From an uncultured Bacteroidia bacterium (GTDB lineage Bacteria > Bacteroidota > Bacteroidia > Bacteroidales > UBA932), in assembly GCA_902780455.1 (NCBI GenBank), contig CACZFO010000001.1, positions 124,001-188,000 on the forward strand: a stretch of DNA of 64,000 nucleotides, read 5' to 3'. Positions 44,592 to 52,581 of this stretch are shown here, in pieces (the stretch's first letter is position 1; every line of letters begins with the position of its first letter). A program made the translations under genes and the position numbers. The notes below the pieces were generated by a model. That model was not told the origin of the DNA. It worked only from the letters and a program-made list of their open reading frames with translations, and searched no databases.

Positions 44592-45656
44592 ATGAATTGG
44601 AATGAAGCATACGAGGCTTGGTGCGCCTTGCAGCCCTTGTCGGATAGGGATAAGGATCGCTTGAGCCGCAAATTTACCGTTGAGTTCAACTACAACAGCA
44701 ACCACATTGAAGGAAACACGTTGACCTATGGCCAGACAGAGTTGCTGTTGCTTTTCGGCAAGGTTGTAGGTGAGGCTGAAATGAAAGATTTTGAGGAGAT
44801 GAAAGCGAGCAATGTCGGCTTGATAATGATGAAAGAGCAGTCATCTTTTAAGGATTTGCCACTTACGCAGAATTTCATACGCCAACTCCACAAAACTTTG
44901 CTCCGCGAAGACTATTATGTGCATCGTACTCTTCCAGACGGGACGGTGACCACTTATACCATTCATGCAGGAACGTATAAGACGCGTCCAAATAGTGTGA
45001 TTACACGATACGGTGACCATTTTGAATACGCTTCTCCAGAAGAAACAACAACTTTGATGACCGATTTGGTGGATTGGTATAACAGGACCGAAGAATCGGG
45101 AGAATTTGATCCTGTTGAATTAGCGGCACTTTTCCACTATCGCTATATTCGTATACATCCATTTGAGGATGGGAACGGACGTATTGCTAGGCTTCTTGTC
45201 AACTTTATCCTGGCCAGGCATAACTATCCGATGGTTGTAGTCCGTAGCCGAAATAAGAAGGATTATCTGGAAGCTCTGCATAAAACTGATCTAGTTGTCG
45301 GGCCTGTACCCAGTGACGGCTCTCACGCCAGTCTGCGAGATGCTCGCCATTTTGTGAACTGGTTCAAGAAAATAGTGACTGCAGAGGTTCAAAATGACGT
45401 GGATTTTCTCCAGACCAAGGATCCCAACATCTGGTGGTACGACGGCCAGCGCATCTCTTTCCGAAGCCCAAACTCCGGGAGAATCTTGAATTTGCTGATG
45501 TCCGAACCGGGAATAACGATTGCGGCTTTGGCCAAAAAGATAGGTATCAACACTTCCGCAATCCAAAAACACCTGAAGTCTATGACAGAAAAAGGATACA
45601 TCGCCCGTCGTGATAAAGACAGGGAGTGGGATGTATTCATTATTCCTTCCGCATAA
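44592..45656 (+). CDS. Fic-domain protein with N-terminal inhibitory helix and C-terminal winged helix
   Basis: This 354-residue Fic protein probably transfers AMP to a target. An N-terminal segment FNYNSNHIEGNTLT holds the S-x3-E-G inhibitory motif of class II Fic proteins. The core contains the catalytic loop HPFEDGNGRIARLL, the IRIHPF lead-in and TYKTRPNSVITRYG, the flap region. The C-terminal third has a winged-helix DNA-binding pattern, TIAALAKKIGINTSAIQKHL followed by a KGYIARR segment. No separate antitoxin gene is adjacent, which fits an internally inhibited, self-regulated enzyme. It has near-identical palindromes on both flanks. Confidence 0.92.
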   Translation: MNWNEAYEAWCALQPLSDRDKDRLSRKFTVEFNYNSNHIEGNTLTYGQTELLLLFGKVVGEAEMKDFEEMKASNVGLIMMKEQSSFKDLPLTQNFIRQLHKTLLREDYYVHRTLPDGTVTTYTIHAGTYKTRPNSVITRYGDHFEYASPEETTTLMTDLVDWYNRTEESGEFDPVELAALFHYRYIRIHPFEDGNGRIARLLVNFILARHNYPMVVVRSRNKKDYLEALHKTDLVVGPVPSDGSHASLRDARHFVNWFKKIVTAEVQNDVDFLQTKDPNIWWYDGQRISFRSPNSGRILNLLMSEPGITIAALAKKIGINTSAIQKHLKSMTEKGYIARRDKDREWDVFIIPSA

Positions 45657-45671
45657 GAATATACCACCATA

Positions 45672-45694
45672 AAAGGTGGTAGGTTACCACCTTT
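45672..45694. repeat. Second copy of the fic palindrome, downstream of the gene
   Basis: AAAGGTGGTA-GGT-TACCACCTTT has the same perfect 10-base arms as the copy at 44542-44564 and differs only in the 3-base centre. It lies 15 bases after the fic stop. It has no T run after it, so it is not a typical terminator. Confidence 0.75.
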
Positions 45695-45799
45695 GGGCGC
45701 CAAGGCACCTATTTCTCTTCCCTTTGGCCGCACTGGGCTTTTTCCTTCCGGTATGGTTCTTTGTGCATCTGATAATAAATTTGTTCATCGATATATATA

Positions 45800-46302
45800 A
45801 AGAAGAAGACCTGAACTGGCTAATCATCAGCATAGGGCAGGGTATCCTTTACCGGCAGTTCGGCCGGTTCTCCAGAACCATCCCAGCTGAGGCGGAAAAG
45901 CCCCTGCACGGCCTTTGGCATTCTCATCAGCGATGCTTGAGGTCGACCCTGGCATCGGGCTCTTCTCCGCTGCTTTTGGACTGCCATTCATTTCCTGCCA
46001 GGATGAGCGATGTTGATATCTGCATTGGTTTCAATGAGGACTGGTCCAAGCCCGACACCCGGACCATTGAATATGCGGTCAACTGGTTTGAGGACAACGG
46101 TTTCAAAGTAGGAATCAACACTCCCTACAGCAACTCCATTGCCCCTGAATGCAGTTTCAGATATCACTCCATGATGCTTGAAATCAACAAGAAAGCCTAC
46201 CTGAAAGGCAACTCCATCCTTCTCCGAACCCGCTCCGGAAAGCGCAACAGAAACCTCAGCACAACCATTGCCGGATTTATGGCGGGGCTGTTAAGTGAGT
46301 AG
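45800..46302 (+). pseudogene. N-formylglutamate amidohydrolase remnant (N-terminally truncated)
   Basis: An open frame on the plus strand contains recognisable pieces of N-formylglutamate amidohydrolase (HutG-like). These are GILYRQFGRFSRTIPAE, LLLDCHSFPARMSDVDICIG, FNEDWSKPDT, VGINTPYSNSIAPE, SMMLEINKKAYL and a C-terminal AGFMAGLL. The N-terminal third of the enzyme, with the first metal-ligand region, is missing. The sequence before about 45800 reads as an unrelated hydrophobic stretch that joins at the fic downstream palindrome. No start or promoter of its own is seen, so it is most likely a relic cut by the event that placed fic here. Confidence 0.7.
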
Positions 46303-46323
46303 AGAAGGCTCCAACTTTTACTA

Positions 46324-46331
46324 TATCTTTG
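46324..46331 (+). promoter_or_regulatory. -7 box of the BACON lipoprotein
   Basis: TATCTTTG matches TAnnTTTG and lies 22 bases before the ATG at 46354. Confidence 0.5.
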
Positions 46332-46353
46332 TAATCACTAAGTAGCCACACCT

Positions 46354-47331
46354 ATGAAATCATTCCGCATAACATTATCAGCATTGATGCTATCACTTAT
46401 AGTCTTAGCATGCAGCAAGGAAAGTGTCACGACATTGAGGCTGGAAAGCTCTTCGGAATTGTCTTTTGATGCAAAAGGAGGAGAAGCTTCCATTACCTTC
46501 TTTTCATCTGACAGTTGGACGGCAATGTCCTCATCTACATGGTGTTCTGTTTCCAAGACTAGTGGCAGTAAGGGTAATAATACTATATCAATCACTTGTG
46601 CAGAAAACTCGTCCAACTCTGTTCGGGAAGGAACTGTAACAATTGCTGCCAAAGATGTTTATGTAGTTGTCAGGATATCCCAGGAGGAACGAAAACCGGA
46701 GCCGATAAGTCCTCTGATATATGGCAGATGGGTGTTAAAGAAAGGTCAGCCAACAGGGTTTCTATCTCCTTCTCAATTCTCACATATCATCAGTTTCACT
46801 GCCAGTGGAAACTATGAGGAGACCTGCTATACTTCAACCATGGATTCAGCGAGTGGTCTAAATACTTATTGGACTTCATCTTCTTTAACAGGAAACTGGA
46901 AAGGCGGAGATAATAAGATATTATTAAACGATTGGGATGGGAATAATATCAAAGACACCTTATATCTTGTTTCTATAGCACCAACAGAACTAAAACTTAG
47001 ATTCAAAGATATCAACCTGACGTATTGCAAAGAAGATACACAGTTTACAAATCTTAAGACAGAACTAACAGGACGTTGGTATAGCATAACAACTCTAAGT
47101 TATAAAGGTTATTATATCCTCAATGCCGACGGTACAGCTACTGTTATTCAACATGAAAAAGTGTTAACCAGCTATGTAGCTAGAATTTTGGAGGGAACTT
47201 GGTGGGTAGATAGCAGTAATCTTGTACTTCATGACAGTAAAGCCGCCAGCGGGTATAATAATAACTATCCTATTGTTTTTATCAACGACAAATATTTAGG
47301 ATTCACGTCTTTGGTGTTGGAGAAAAGATAG
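46354..47331 (+). CDS. BACON-domain lipoprotein
   Basis: This 325-residue protein has a lipoprotein signal (LMLSLIVLACSK, Cys near residue 20). A BACON domain follows: LELSFDAKGGEAS-type start, SDSWTAMSSSTWCSVSKTSG, TISITCAENSSNSVREGTVT and VYVVVRISQEE. The C-terminal 200 residues are beta-rich and look like two lipocalin-like repeats (YGRWVLKKGQPTGF and LTGRWYSITTLSYKGYY). BACON domains are common in surface proteins of Bacteroidetes and may bind carbohydrate or mucin; the second half has no clear function. Codon use is AT-richer than in the capsule genes. Confidence 0.87.
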   Translation: MKSFRITLSALMLSLIVLACSKESVTTLRLESSSELSFDAKGGEASITFFSSDSWTAMSSSTWCSVSKTSGSKGNNTISITCAENSSNSVREGTVTIAAKDVYVVVRISQEERKPEPISPLIYGRWVLKKGQPTGFLSPSQFSHIISFTASGNYEETCYTSTMDSASGLNTYWTSSSLTGNWKGGDNKILLNDWDGNNIKDTLYLVSIAPTELKLRFKDINLTYCKEDTQFTNLKTELTGRWYSITTLSYKGYYILNADGTATVIQHEKVLTSYVARILEGTWWVDSSNLVLHDSKAASGYNNNYPIVFINDKYLGFTSLVLEKR

Positions 47332-47419
47332 TTGGATCGTACTTTCTAGATAGTGCTGATGGGATGTCGACACAGGAATACTTTCTAAATTAAGGTTGTT
47401 TTGGGCAAAACAAATTTGT

Positions 47420-48142
47420 ATAGGTTACTATCGAGAAGAAGTTGGGCTACCTCCGCTGGTTCCTGAACTGGGCTACCGATCGGGGCTACAACACCAACCT
47501 GGACTATAAGAAATTCCGCCCGACACTCAAGATGACGCAGCGGAAGGTCTTCTACCTCACCAAGGAGGAGGTCTCCCGCGTCCGCGACCTAGAACTCTCC
47601 GAATCCCAGGCCTACCTGGATCCCATCCGGGACATCTTCCTCTTCTGCTGCTTCTCCGGCCTCCGGCACTCCGATGTCAACAACCTCCGACGAAGCGATG
47701 TCAAGGGCGACCACACCGAGGTCACGACCGTCAAGATGGCGGACCGCATCTCCATCGAACTGAACGAGGTTACCAAGGCCATTCTTGATAAATACAAGGA
47801 CACCCCATTCAAGGACAACAAGGCCCTGCCGAACTACACCAACCAGGCGATGAACTGCGACATCAAGGAGCTGTGCCGTCTGGCCGGAATCGACGAGGAG
47901 ATCCGCGTCACCACCTACAAGGGCAACGTCCGCACCGACAAGATCCAGCCCAAGTGGGAACTCGTCGTCACCCACACCTGCCGCCGCACCTTCATCGTCA
48001 ATGCCCTCTCCATGGGTGTGTCACCCCCAACGTCGTGACGAAATGGACCGGCCACTCCGACTACAAGGCCATGAAGCCCTATATCGACATCGTGGATTCC
48101 ATCAAGGCTAGCTCGATGACGAAGTTTGATGGGTTGATTTAA
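47420..48142 (+). pseudogene. Tyrosine recombinase (integrase), truncated and frameshifted
   Basis: The C-terminal catalytic part of a phage-type integrase is present: FSGLRHSDVNNLRRSDV with the first Arg, VTHTCRRTFIVNALSMGV with the H-x-x-R pair, then in another frame KWTGHSDYKAMKPYIDIVDS with the active-site His and Tyr. The normal reading is restored if two bases (one GT of GTGT near 48016-48020) are removed, so a 2-base insertion broke the gene. The N-terminal DNA-binding domain is missing; reading opens at about 47420 without a start. The stretch is clearly richer in G and C than its neighbours, which suggests transfer from another source. Confidence 0.85.
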
Positions 48143-48150
48143 GTTGATAC

Positions 48151-48180
48151 TTGTAAAAATCGCGGAAAGGTGTATATTTG
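48151..48180 (+). promoter_or_regulatory. Promoter of the DUF4143 ATPase gene
   Basis: TTG at 48151-48153 and TATATTTG at 48173-48180, 19 bases apart, match the Bacteroidetes promoter. The promoter overlaps the first copy of a 24-base direct repeat. The leader to the ATG at 48244 is about 60 bases. Confidence 0.6.
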
Positions 48181-48212
48181 CACTTGAGAAAAATCGCGGA
48201 AAGGTGTATATT
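48155..48212 (+). repeat. 24-base direct repeat around the promoter of the DUF4143 ATPase gene
   Basis: AAAAATCGCGGAAAGGTGTA continued by TATT occurs exactly twice, at 48155-48178 and 48189-48212, with a period of 34 bases. Only the first copy is followed by TG, completing the -7 box; the second falls in the leader. Confidence 0.9.
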
Positions 48213-48243
48213 CTCCTATCTGATAAACTTAGGAAACGTGATT

Positions 48244-49593
48244 ATGAAACGTAAGATTTACGACCAGTTGGTCCAGTGGAAACAGGAAAAGAATGGATCT
48301 ACAGCCCTTTTGATAGAAGGGGCTAGGCGTATCGGGAAGAGTTATATCGCAGAGGAGTTCGCTCGAAACGAATACGACTCGTATATACTCATCGATTTCA
48401 GCAAGGCTCCTGCTCGCGTTAAAGGATGGTTTGATGAGTATCTAGATGATATCGACACGTTGTTGCAGAATATCCAACTGCATTACAAAAAGCAGCTAAC
48501 ACCGCGAAACTCCCTTATTATCTTCGATGAGGTGCAGAAATGTCCTCGTGCCAGGGAGGCAATTAAAGCTTTGGTTGAGGACCGCCGTTTTGATTATCTT
48601 GAAACGGGCTCTCTTATCTCCATAAAGAAAAACGTTGAGAATATTGTCATTCCATCAGAAGAGGATGGTATCGAAATGTTCCCCATGGACTTTGAAGAGT
48701 TTCTTTGGGCTATGGGCAACGAGGTAATGATGCCATACATCAAAACACAATATGAAAAACGTAAGCCAATGGGAGAATTCCACCGCGAAGCTTTACACTA
48801 TTTCCGTCAATATCTTATCGTAGGCGGAATGCCGCAGGCTGTTGCCGAGTATGCTGCAACGCGAGATTTTACCAAAGTGGATGCCATCAAACGTCAGATA
48901 CTGCGCCTTTACAAGAACGATATAAAGAAATACGCCGGGACAGCTACTGCCCGCGTCAGCGCTATCTATGATGCCATTCCTGGACAGTTGCAGAAGAAAG
49001 AAAAAAGGTTTGTGTTGTCGGCTCTGAAGGATGAAGCGCGAATGCGTGAGTACGATAGTGCGTTCTTTTGGTTAGATGATGCCAAGATCGTTAATATCTG
49101 CTACAATACGACGGCGCCAAATATTGGGTTGCAACTGAATGAAGACCGCACCGTCCTGAAGTGCTATTTCTGTGATACAGGGCTTCTCATTTCGTTGGCT
49201 TTCAGCGCACGAGGTATCGTAACGAATGAGATTTACCAGAAACTAATGTTCGACAAATTGGAAATCGACGAGGGTATGCTGGTAGAAAACATCGTAGCCC
49301 AAATGCTAAAAGCATCGGGTAAAGAGCTATTCTTTTATTCCAACTATGACAAAGAAGAAGCAGAGAACCGGATGCAGATAGATTTCCTTATACAAAAGGA
49401 GGTAGTAACCTCTCGGCATAACATATCTCCAATTGAGGTTAAGAGTGGATCAAACTATACGCTTACTTCCATTAATAAATGCATCAAGAAGTTTGGCCAG
49501 TACCTTTCAACGCCCTTTGTTTTGCACACAAAAGATCTAGAGATGAAAGACGGACTGGTTTATCTCCCGCTTTATATGACTCTTTGCTTATAA
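48244..49593 (+). CDS. AAA-type ATPase with DUF4143-type C-terminal domain
   Basis: This protein of about 449 residues belongs to the ATP-binding/DUF4143 family common in Bacteroidales. Walker A is LIEGARRIGKSYIAEEFA and Walker B is SLIIFDEVQKCPRAREAI, with a sensor-like DYLETGSLISIKKN. After a winged-helix-like middle (YFRQYLIVGGMPQAVAEYA), the C-terminal part MQIDFLIQKEVV-SPIEVKSG has the look of a PD-(D/E)xK-type nuclease fold. The role of the family is unknown; it is often found in mobile or defence regions. I chose the ATG at 48244 (MKRKIYDQLVQWK) over a TTG at 48178 that lies inside the promoter. Confidence 0.85.
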   Translation: MKRKIYDQLVQWKQEKNGSTALLIEGARRIGKSYIAEEFARNEYDSYILIDFSKAPARVKGWFDEYLDDIDTLLQNIQLHYKKQLTPRNSLIIFDEVQKCPRAREAIKALVEDRRFDYLETGSLISIKKNVENIVIPSEEDGIEMFPMDFEEFLWAMGNEVMMPYIKTQYEKRKPMGEFHREALHYFRQYLIVGGMPQAVAEYAATRDFTKVDAIKRQILRLYKNDIKKYAGTATARVSAIYDAIPGQLQKKEKRFVLSALKDEARMREYDSAFFWLDDAKIVNICYNTTAPNIGLQLNEDRTVLKCYFCDTGLLISLAFSARGIVTNEIYQKLMFDKLEIDEGMLVENIVAQMLKASGKELFFYSNYDKEEAENRMQIDFLIQKEVVTSRHNISPIEVKSGSNYTLTSINKCIKKFGQYLSTPFVLHTKDLEMKDGLVYLPLYMTLCL

Positions 49594-49641
49594 CAAGACC
49601 TTCCCAAACAGGAGTACTGGACATCATTCACTAATGATGAC

Positions 49642-50133
49642 TCAAAGCATGAGAGAATCACCATCCCAGTCTGGAGAATCCGGGTTAGGGTCTCTTAGAA
49701 ACATAACTTTATCTAAAAGATTATCCAAAATATACAGTATTTCGGAAGGAATCGCATCATTTGGACGCACAATTCCTAGTAGGATGTTAGCATGAGCTGG
49801 ATTATCTTCAACTGGAGATGAAACGACATCTTTTGCTCCACAATCAATAGCGATTGCTTTGTTGAGAAGTCCAAAGCCACAATATTGCGCCTTTCCTCCT
49901 GAAAACAGTTTATGCGCGAGCTCCTTACAGCGCTTGATAGACGAATAGTCGAGTCTTGTGACGGATACCTCTTCTGTCCCTATGGATGGATTAAAGGCGG
50001 ATGTCCGAAGTTGCTTACCATCTTTCGTAAAGTGGAAAGGACTTAAAATAAACCGCACTAAACGCTCTTTATTAGATACAACTGTGGGAATTGCAGGCTT
50101 GGGCGTTTTTTTGCAAAACCAATTCCTACACAT
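49642..50133 (-). CDS. Hypothetical protein, third gene of a three-gene cassette
   Basis: This 163-residue protein is not recognised with certainty. It has a Cys/Lys N-terminus, then KERLVRFILSPFHFTKDGKQ, STSAFNPSIGTEEVSV-like RTSAFNPSIGTEEVSVTRLD, YCGFGLLNKAIAID and a conserved-looking NPAHANILLGIVRP. The HFT...AFNPSIGTEEVSVTR and PVEDNPAHANI segments suggest a small catalytic or binding domain recurring in accessory regions. No signal peptide or membrane helix. Its start overlaps the preceding gene by eight bases, so the three cassette genes are translated together. Confidence 0.65.
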   Translation of the reverse strand: MCRNWFCKKTPKPAIPTVVSNKERLVRFILSPFHFTKDGKQLRTSAFNPSIGTEEVSVTRLDYSSIKRCKELAHKLFSGGKAQYCGFGLLNKAIAIDCGAKDVVSSPVEDNPAHANILLGIVRPNDAIPSEILYILDNLLDKVMFLRDPNPDSPDWDGDSLML

Positions 50134-50737
50134 TATAGATGATGGATTTTATCTTTCTTACTAAAAAAGAAGTAGATACTTCATTGATGTCTTGATTATC
50201 GTAAAACTCAGCATCAAATCCGTTCTTTTTCAAGTAAAAAGAAAAAGTATCGGCACCGATACTAAGTGTTAAGCGTTCTCCATTATTATTTCCCCATTTT
50301 ATACAAACGCTACCGTTTGTATTTGGGAAGAGGTCAATAATAGTACTGAGTTCGGGCTCTTCAAGATGATTGATTATGCAAAGTGCCGAAGTTGCACATT
50401 GCACATTAATAGGGATCGCTCCAAATCCATCCCAATTATTGTCAAGAGACTTGAAAGAAAGAATTTGCTCATAAGATGCTTTTCGCAGTTCTTCGATATT
50501 GCTTCGTTGATATGAAGAAACGAGAGAAAGATAAGCGGTGAGCGAGGGGGTTTCTTGGCCTTTGACCAAAAAGAAAGGAAAATAGCGAGAAACATTCTTG
50601 CTATTCTTCGATTTGGTATTGATAAGAGATATTTTTGATCTTGAGGGAGTAGAACCTTGTTCAAGCAAAGACCCTATAAAAGAAAATGATCCAGTGTCTT
50701 CTGCCCGAATACACTCAGATGGGATCACAACTTCCAT
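50126..50737 (-). CDS. Hypothetical protein with SLDNNWDGFGA motif, second gene of the cassette
   Basis: This 203-residue protein has a central motif FKSLDNNWDGFGAIPINVQC, a WDG-GA pattern I have seen in small proteins of phage and island regions, followed by a C-terminal half with beta strands (GSVCIKWGNNNGERLTLSIG, DTFSFYLKKNGFDAEFYDNQ). The N-terminal half is basic and Ser-rich. Its function is unknown. The gene shares one base with the upstream gene (TAATG) and eight with the downstream one. Confidence 0.65.
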   Translation of the reverse strand: MEVVIPSECIRAEDTGSFSFIGSLLEQGSTPSRSKISLINTKSKNSKNVSRYFPFFLVKGQETPSLTAYLSLVSSYQRSNIEELRKASYEQILSFKSLDNNWDGFGAIPINVQCATSALCIINHLEEPELSTIIDLFPNTNGSVCIKWGNNNGERLTLSIGADTFSFYLKKNGFDAEFYDNQDINEVSTSFLVRKIKSIIYNV

Positions 50738-51084
50738 TATTTCTCATTTTTAGTTTGGGACTTTTGAAGTTGCTCAAGAGTCTCAATATGTTTATTAAGC
50801 CAAGTTGAAATAGATTTTGCCGTTTGCAGATTCATAACGACGCCGTTCTTAATAAAGCGGACAAAGGATTGATTAAGGTCCTCTGGCTCCGAGGAAATCA
50901 CGTCACCTAAGGTGCCATTTGATGAGACCGCTTGCGTTTGAGTGTTTGGAAGAGCCAATCTTTCAAGATAGAAATTGGCGACAATTTCTCCTTGGGGAGT
51001 AATCCCCCCCTGGGCGCCATTCACATAAACTGGATTATAGTTGTCGTCGAAAATGTACTTGAATTTAATTGTTTTCTGTTCCAT
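50737..51084 (-). CDS. Hypothetical protein, first gene of the cassette
   Basis: This 115-residue acidic protein starts IKFKYIFDDNYNPVYVNGAQ with GGITPQGEIVANFYLERLAL, a beta-rich segment, and ends with a helical region (GVVMNLQTAKSISTWLNKHI, ETLEQLQKSQTKNEK). I note a superficial likeness to DUF3467-type small proteins, but this is not firm. It is the first gene of a tight three-gene minus-strand cassette between an ATPase gene and a coiled-coil gene, the usual setting for a toxin-antitoxin or anti-phage module. Confidence 0.65.
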   Translation of the reverse strand: MEQKTIKFKYIFDDNYNPVYVNGAQGGITPQGEIVANFYLERLALPNTQTQAVSSNGTLGDVISSEPEDLNQSFVRFIKNGVVMNLQTAKSISTWLNKHIETLEQLQKSQTKNEK

Positions 51085-51393
51085 AATGTCGAAATTAGTG
51101 TGAGTAGAAAGAACAAACTATATGCCAATTAAGTTTAATCTTAAACGATAATGCTTTTCAACCATCTGCAAAGTAAATAAAAACAAAGATGATAAACAAG
51201 GATAACGGTTCTAACGAAGCGGCGTCTCACCCTATATAATAAAAGGGTTATTCGTAAGAGAATAGCATCTCTAAAGCAATAAAAGATCGTTCGTCTCTCT
51301 GTCTCCAATGAATACTCGACAGTTTACCGTTATTTGGGAACAACTTTACTGATTTGCTACGTTTTCATCACCAATGAAATTGTAGCAAAAAGA
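51085..51393. other. Intergenic stretch, AT-rich, no gene seen
   Basis: The stretch separates the minus-strand cassette from plus-strand genes and so should hold two divergent promoters. No clear TAnnTTTG box was found on either strand. A few imperfect short repeats are present, and nothing coding can be supported. Confidence 0.4.
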
Positions 51394-51537
51394 ATGATAA
51401 AACGCTCAATGACTGTCCCCTCGGACGCTGTTTGGGGGAAGGATCCCAAAGAGGACGACTGGGTGTGGGCGCGCCGTTGTCTGAAGAAAGCGAAAGAACT
51501 CCATGAGCGCCCGTATACGTATAGACGACACAAATAA
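51394..51537 (+). CDS. Small basic hypothetical protein (47 residues)
   Basis: This short frame from the ATG at 51394 encodes a basic peptide (PSDAVWGKDPKEDDWVWARR followed by CLKKAKELHERPYTYRRHK). It may be a real small protein or the C-terminal remnant of a longer one, since the frame is open for 20 more codons upstream from a TTG. It lies 12 bases before the coiled-coil gene and on the same strand. No family is recognised. Confidence 0.4.
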   Translation: MIKRSMTVPSDAVWGKDPKEDDWVWARRCLKKAKELHERPYTYRRHK

Positions 51538-51549
51538 ACAGATTGCACT

Positions 51550-52098
51550 ATGAAAGAAAAGTTACCCCCTAAAACCGGCCTCGACTTCGGGGCCATGATG
51601 GACGACATAGACGACCAGGAAGAACTGAAGAAGGAATCCGAGAACGTAAAAGAACTTCTCGGGCAAGTAAAAAAGACCGCCTCAGATTTGGAGGCGTCTT
51701 TTGAGACTATGGTCATTGAGGCTTTAGGAATGGACGAAACAGCTGCGGCCATTCAGGAAGCGTCCTGGAAGATCAAGTGGACCTTGGATCGAATAGACCT
51801 TGCACTTGAGAGGATGAATGAGACGAAGTACACGGTCCAACTTGACGACAAGTCCGTCCTAGAGGTCAAAAGCCTTCACCTCGATTTACTCGCTAAACTG
51901 AAATCTCACTTCGAGGATTTCAAGCGAGACCTTGGCGAGGCCTTAGCCCAATACCGCAAGGAAATGAAAGAGATCACGCAGGGGCAGGGCATTTGGCTTT
52001 CTTCCAAGGCCCTAGCTGTGGCGCTCGTAGTATTCGAACTCCTTTTGGTTGTGGTTGGCGTCATGGTATTCTATTGGACAAAGTCGAAATTCACATAA
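51550..52098 (+). CDS. Coiled-coil protein with C-terminal membrane anchor
   Basis: This 182-residue protein is mostly helical and charged (DDIDDQEELKKESENVKELL, KSLHLDLLAKLKSHFEDFKR, ALAQYRKEMKEITQGQ) and ends with one strong hydrophobic helix (SSKALAVALVVFELLLVVVG, VMVFYW). It thus looks tail-anchored in the inner membrane with the bulk in the cytoplasm. Small proteins of this shape accompany mobilisation genes in Bacteroidales elements, and also occur as sensors or effectors in defence islands. Neither role can be shown here. It stands directly upstream of the methylase-kinase operon. Confidence 0.65.
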   Translation: MKEKLPPKTGLDFGAMMDDIDDQEELKKESENVKELLGQVKKTASDLEASFETMVIEALGMDETAAAIQEASWKIKWTLDRIDLALERMNETKYTVQLDDKSVLEVKSLHLDLLAKLKSHFEDFKRDLGEALAQYRKEMKEITQGQGIWLSSKALAVALVVFELLLVVVGVMVFYWTKSKFT

Positions 52099-52357
52099 TG
52101 ATTGTCGTTGTTGTTTTCATGTGATGTGTTTTGCGGCTCAGATCTTTGCGAGATGGGCCGCTTTTTCTAGTACCAACGGTATTAACGAGCGATTAATGCT
52201 TTCCCTAAATACAGTACGAACAAAACAATGCACCAAATTGCTAGTCGGTCGGATTGGCGATTTTTGATAAAAAAATGTCATATTATGCTATTTTATTGAA
52301 ACAAATTGCTATATTTGCCCGAATTAATAACACGCACGAACAAAACACTGTCTTCTT
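52099..52357 (+). promoter_or_regulatory. Promoter region of the methylase-kinase operon
   Basis: This gene-free, AT-rich stretch has a TATATTTG -7 box at 52310-52317, about 40 bases before the XRE ATG at 52358. No TTG is found at the ideal -33 distance. The region probably also contains the binding site of the XRE regulator, but no clear palindrome could be picked out. Confidence 0.5.
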
Positions 52358-52573
52358 ATGGACGAGTATCCTAATCTCAACCGTATCAAGGTTGCTCTCG
52401 TTGAGCGCCAGAAAACCAGCAAATGGCTGGCTGAGCAAATGGAAAAATCTGATACCACTGTATCCCGATGGGTGTCCAACAAAATCCAGCCCTCAGTAGA
52501 GCAATTATTTGAGATCGCTCGCATCCTGAATATGGATGTCAAGGATCTGCTAAATTCAAATACCCTTAAATAA
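52358..52573 (+). CDS. Small XRE-family helix-turn-helix regulator
   Basis: This 71-residue protein is one HTH domain: LNRIKVALVERQKTSKWLAE, then QMEKSDTTVSRWVSNKIQPS and VEQLFEIARILNMDVKDLLN. It lies eight bases before the methylase gene and is the first gene of the operon, so its likely role is control of the methylase and defence genes, similar to C-proteins of restriction systems. An HTH gene of this size at the head of a methylase operon is also the layout of MADS-type loci. Confidence 0.88.
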   Translation: MDEYPNLNRIKVALVERQKTSKWLAEQMEKSDTTVSRWVSNKIQPSVEQLFEIARILNMDVKDLLNSNTLK

Positions 52574-52581
52574 TCCCGGCC

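Noticed and set aside
48155-48212. CRISPR-like repeat pair
   Set aside because: There are only two copies with a 10-base spacing, and one contains a promoter box; no cas genes are nearby.
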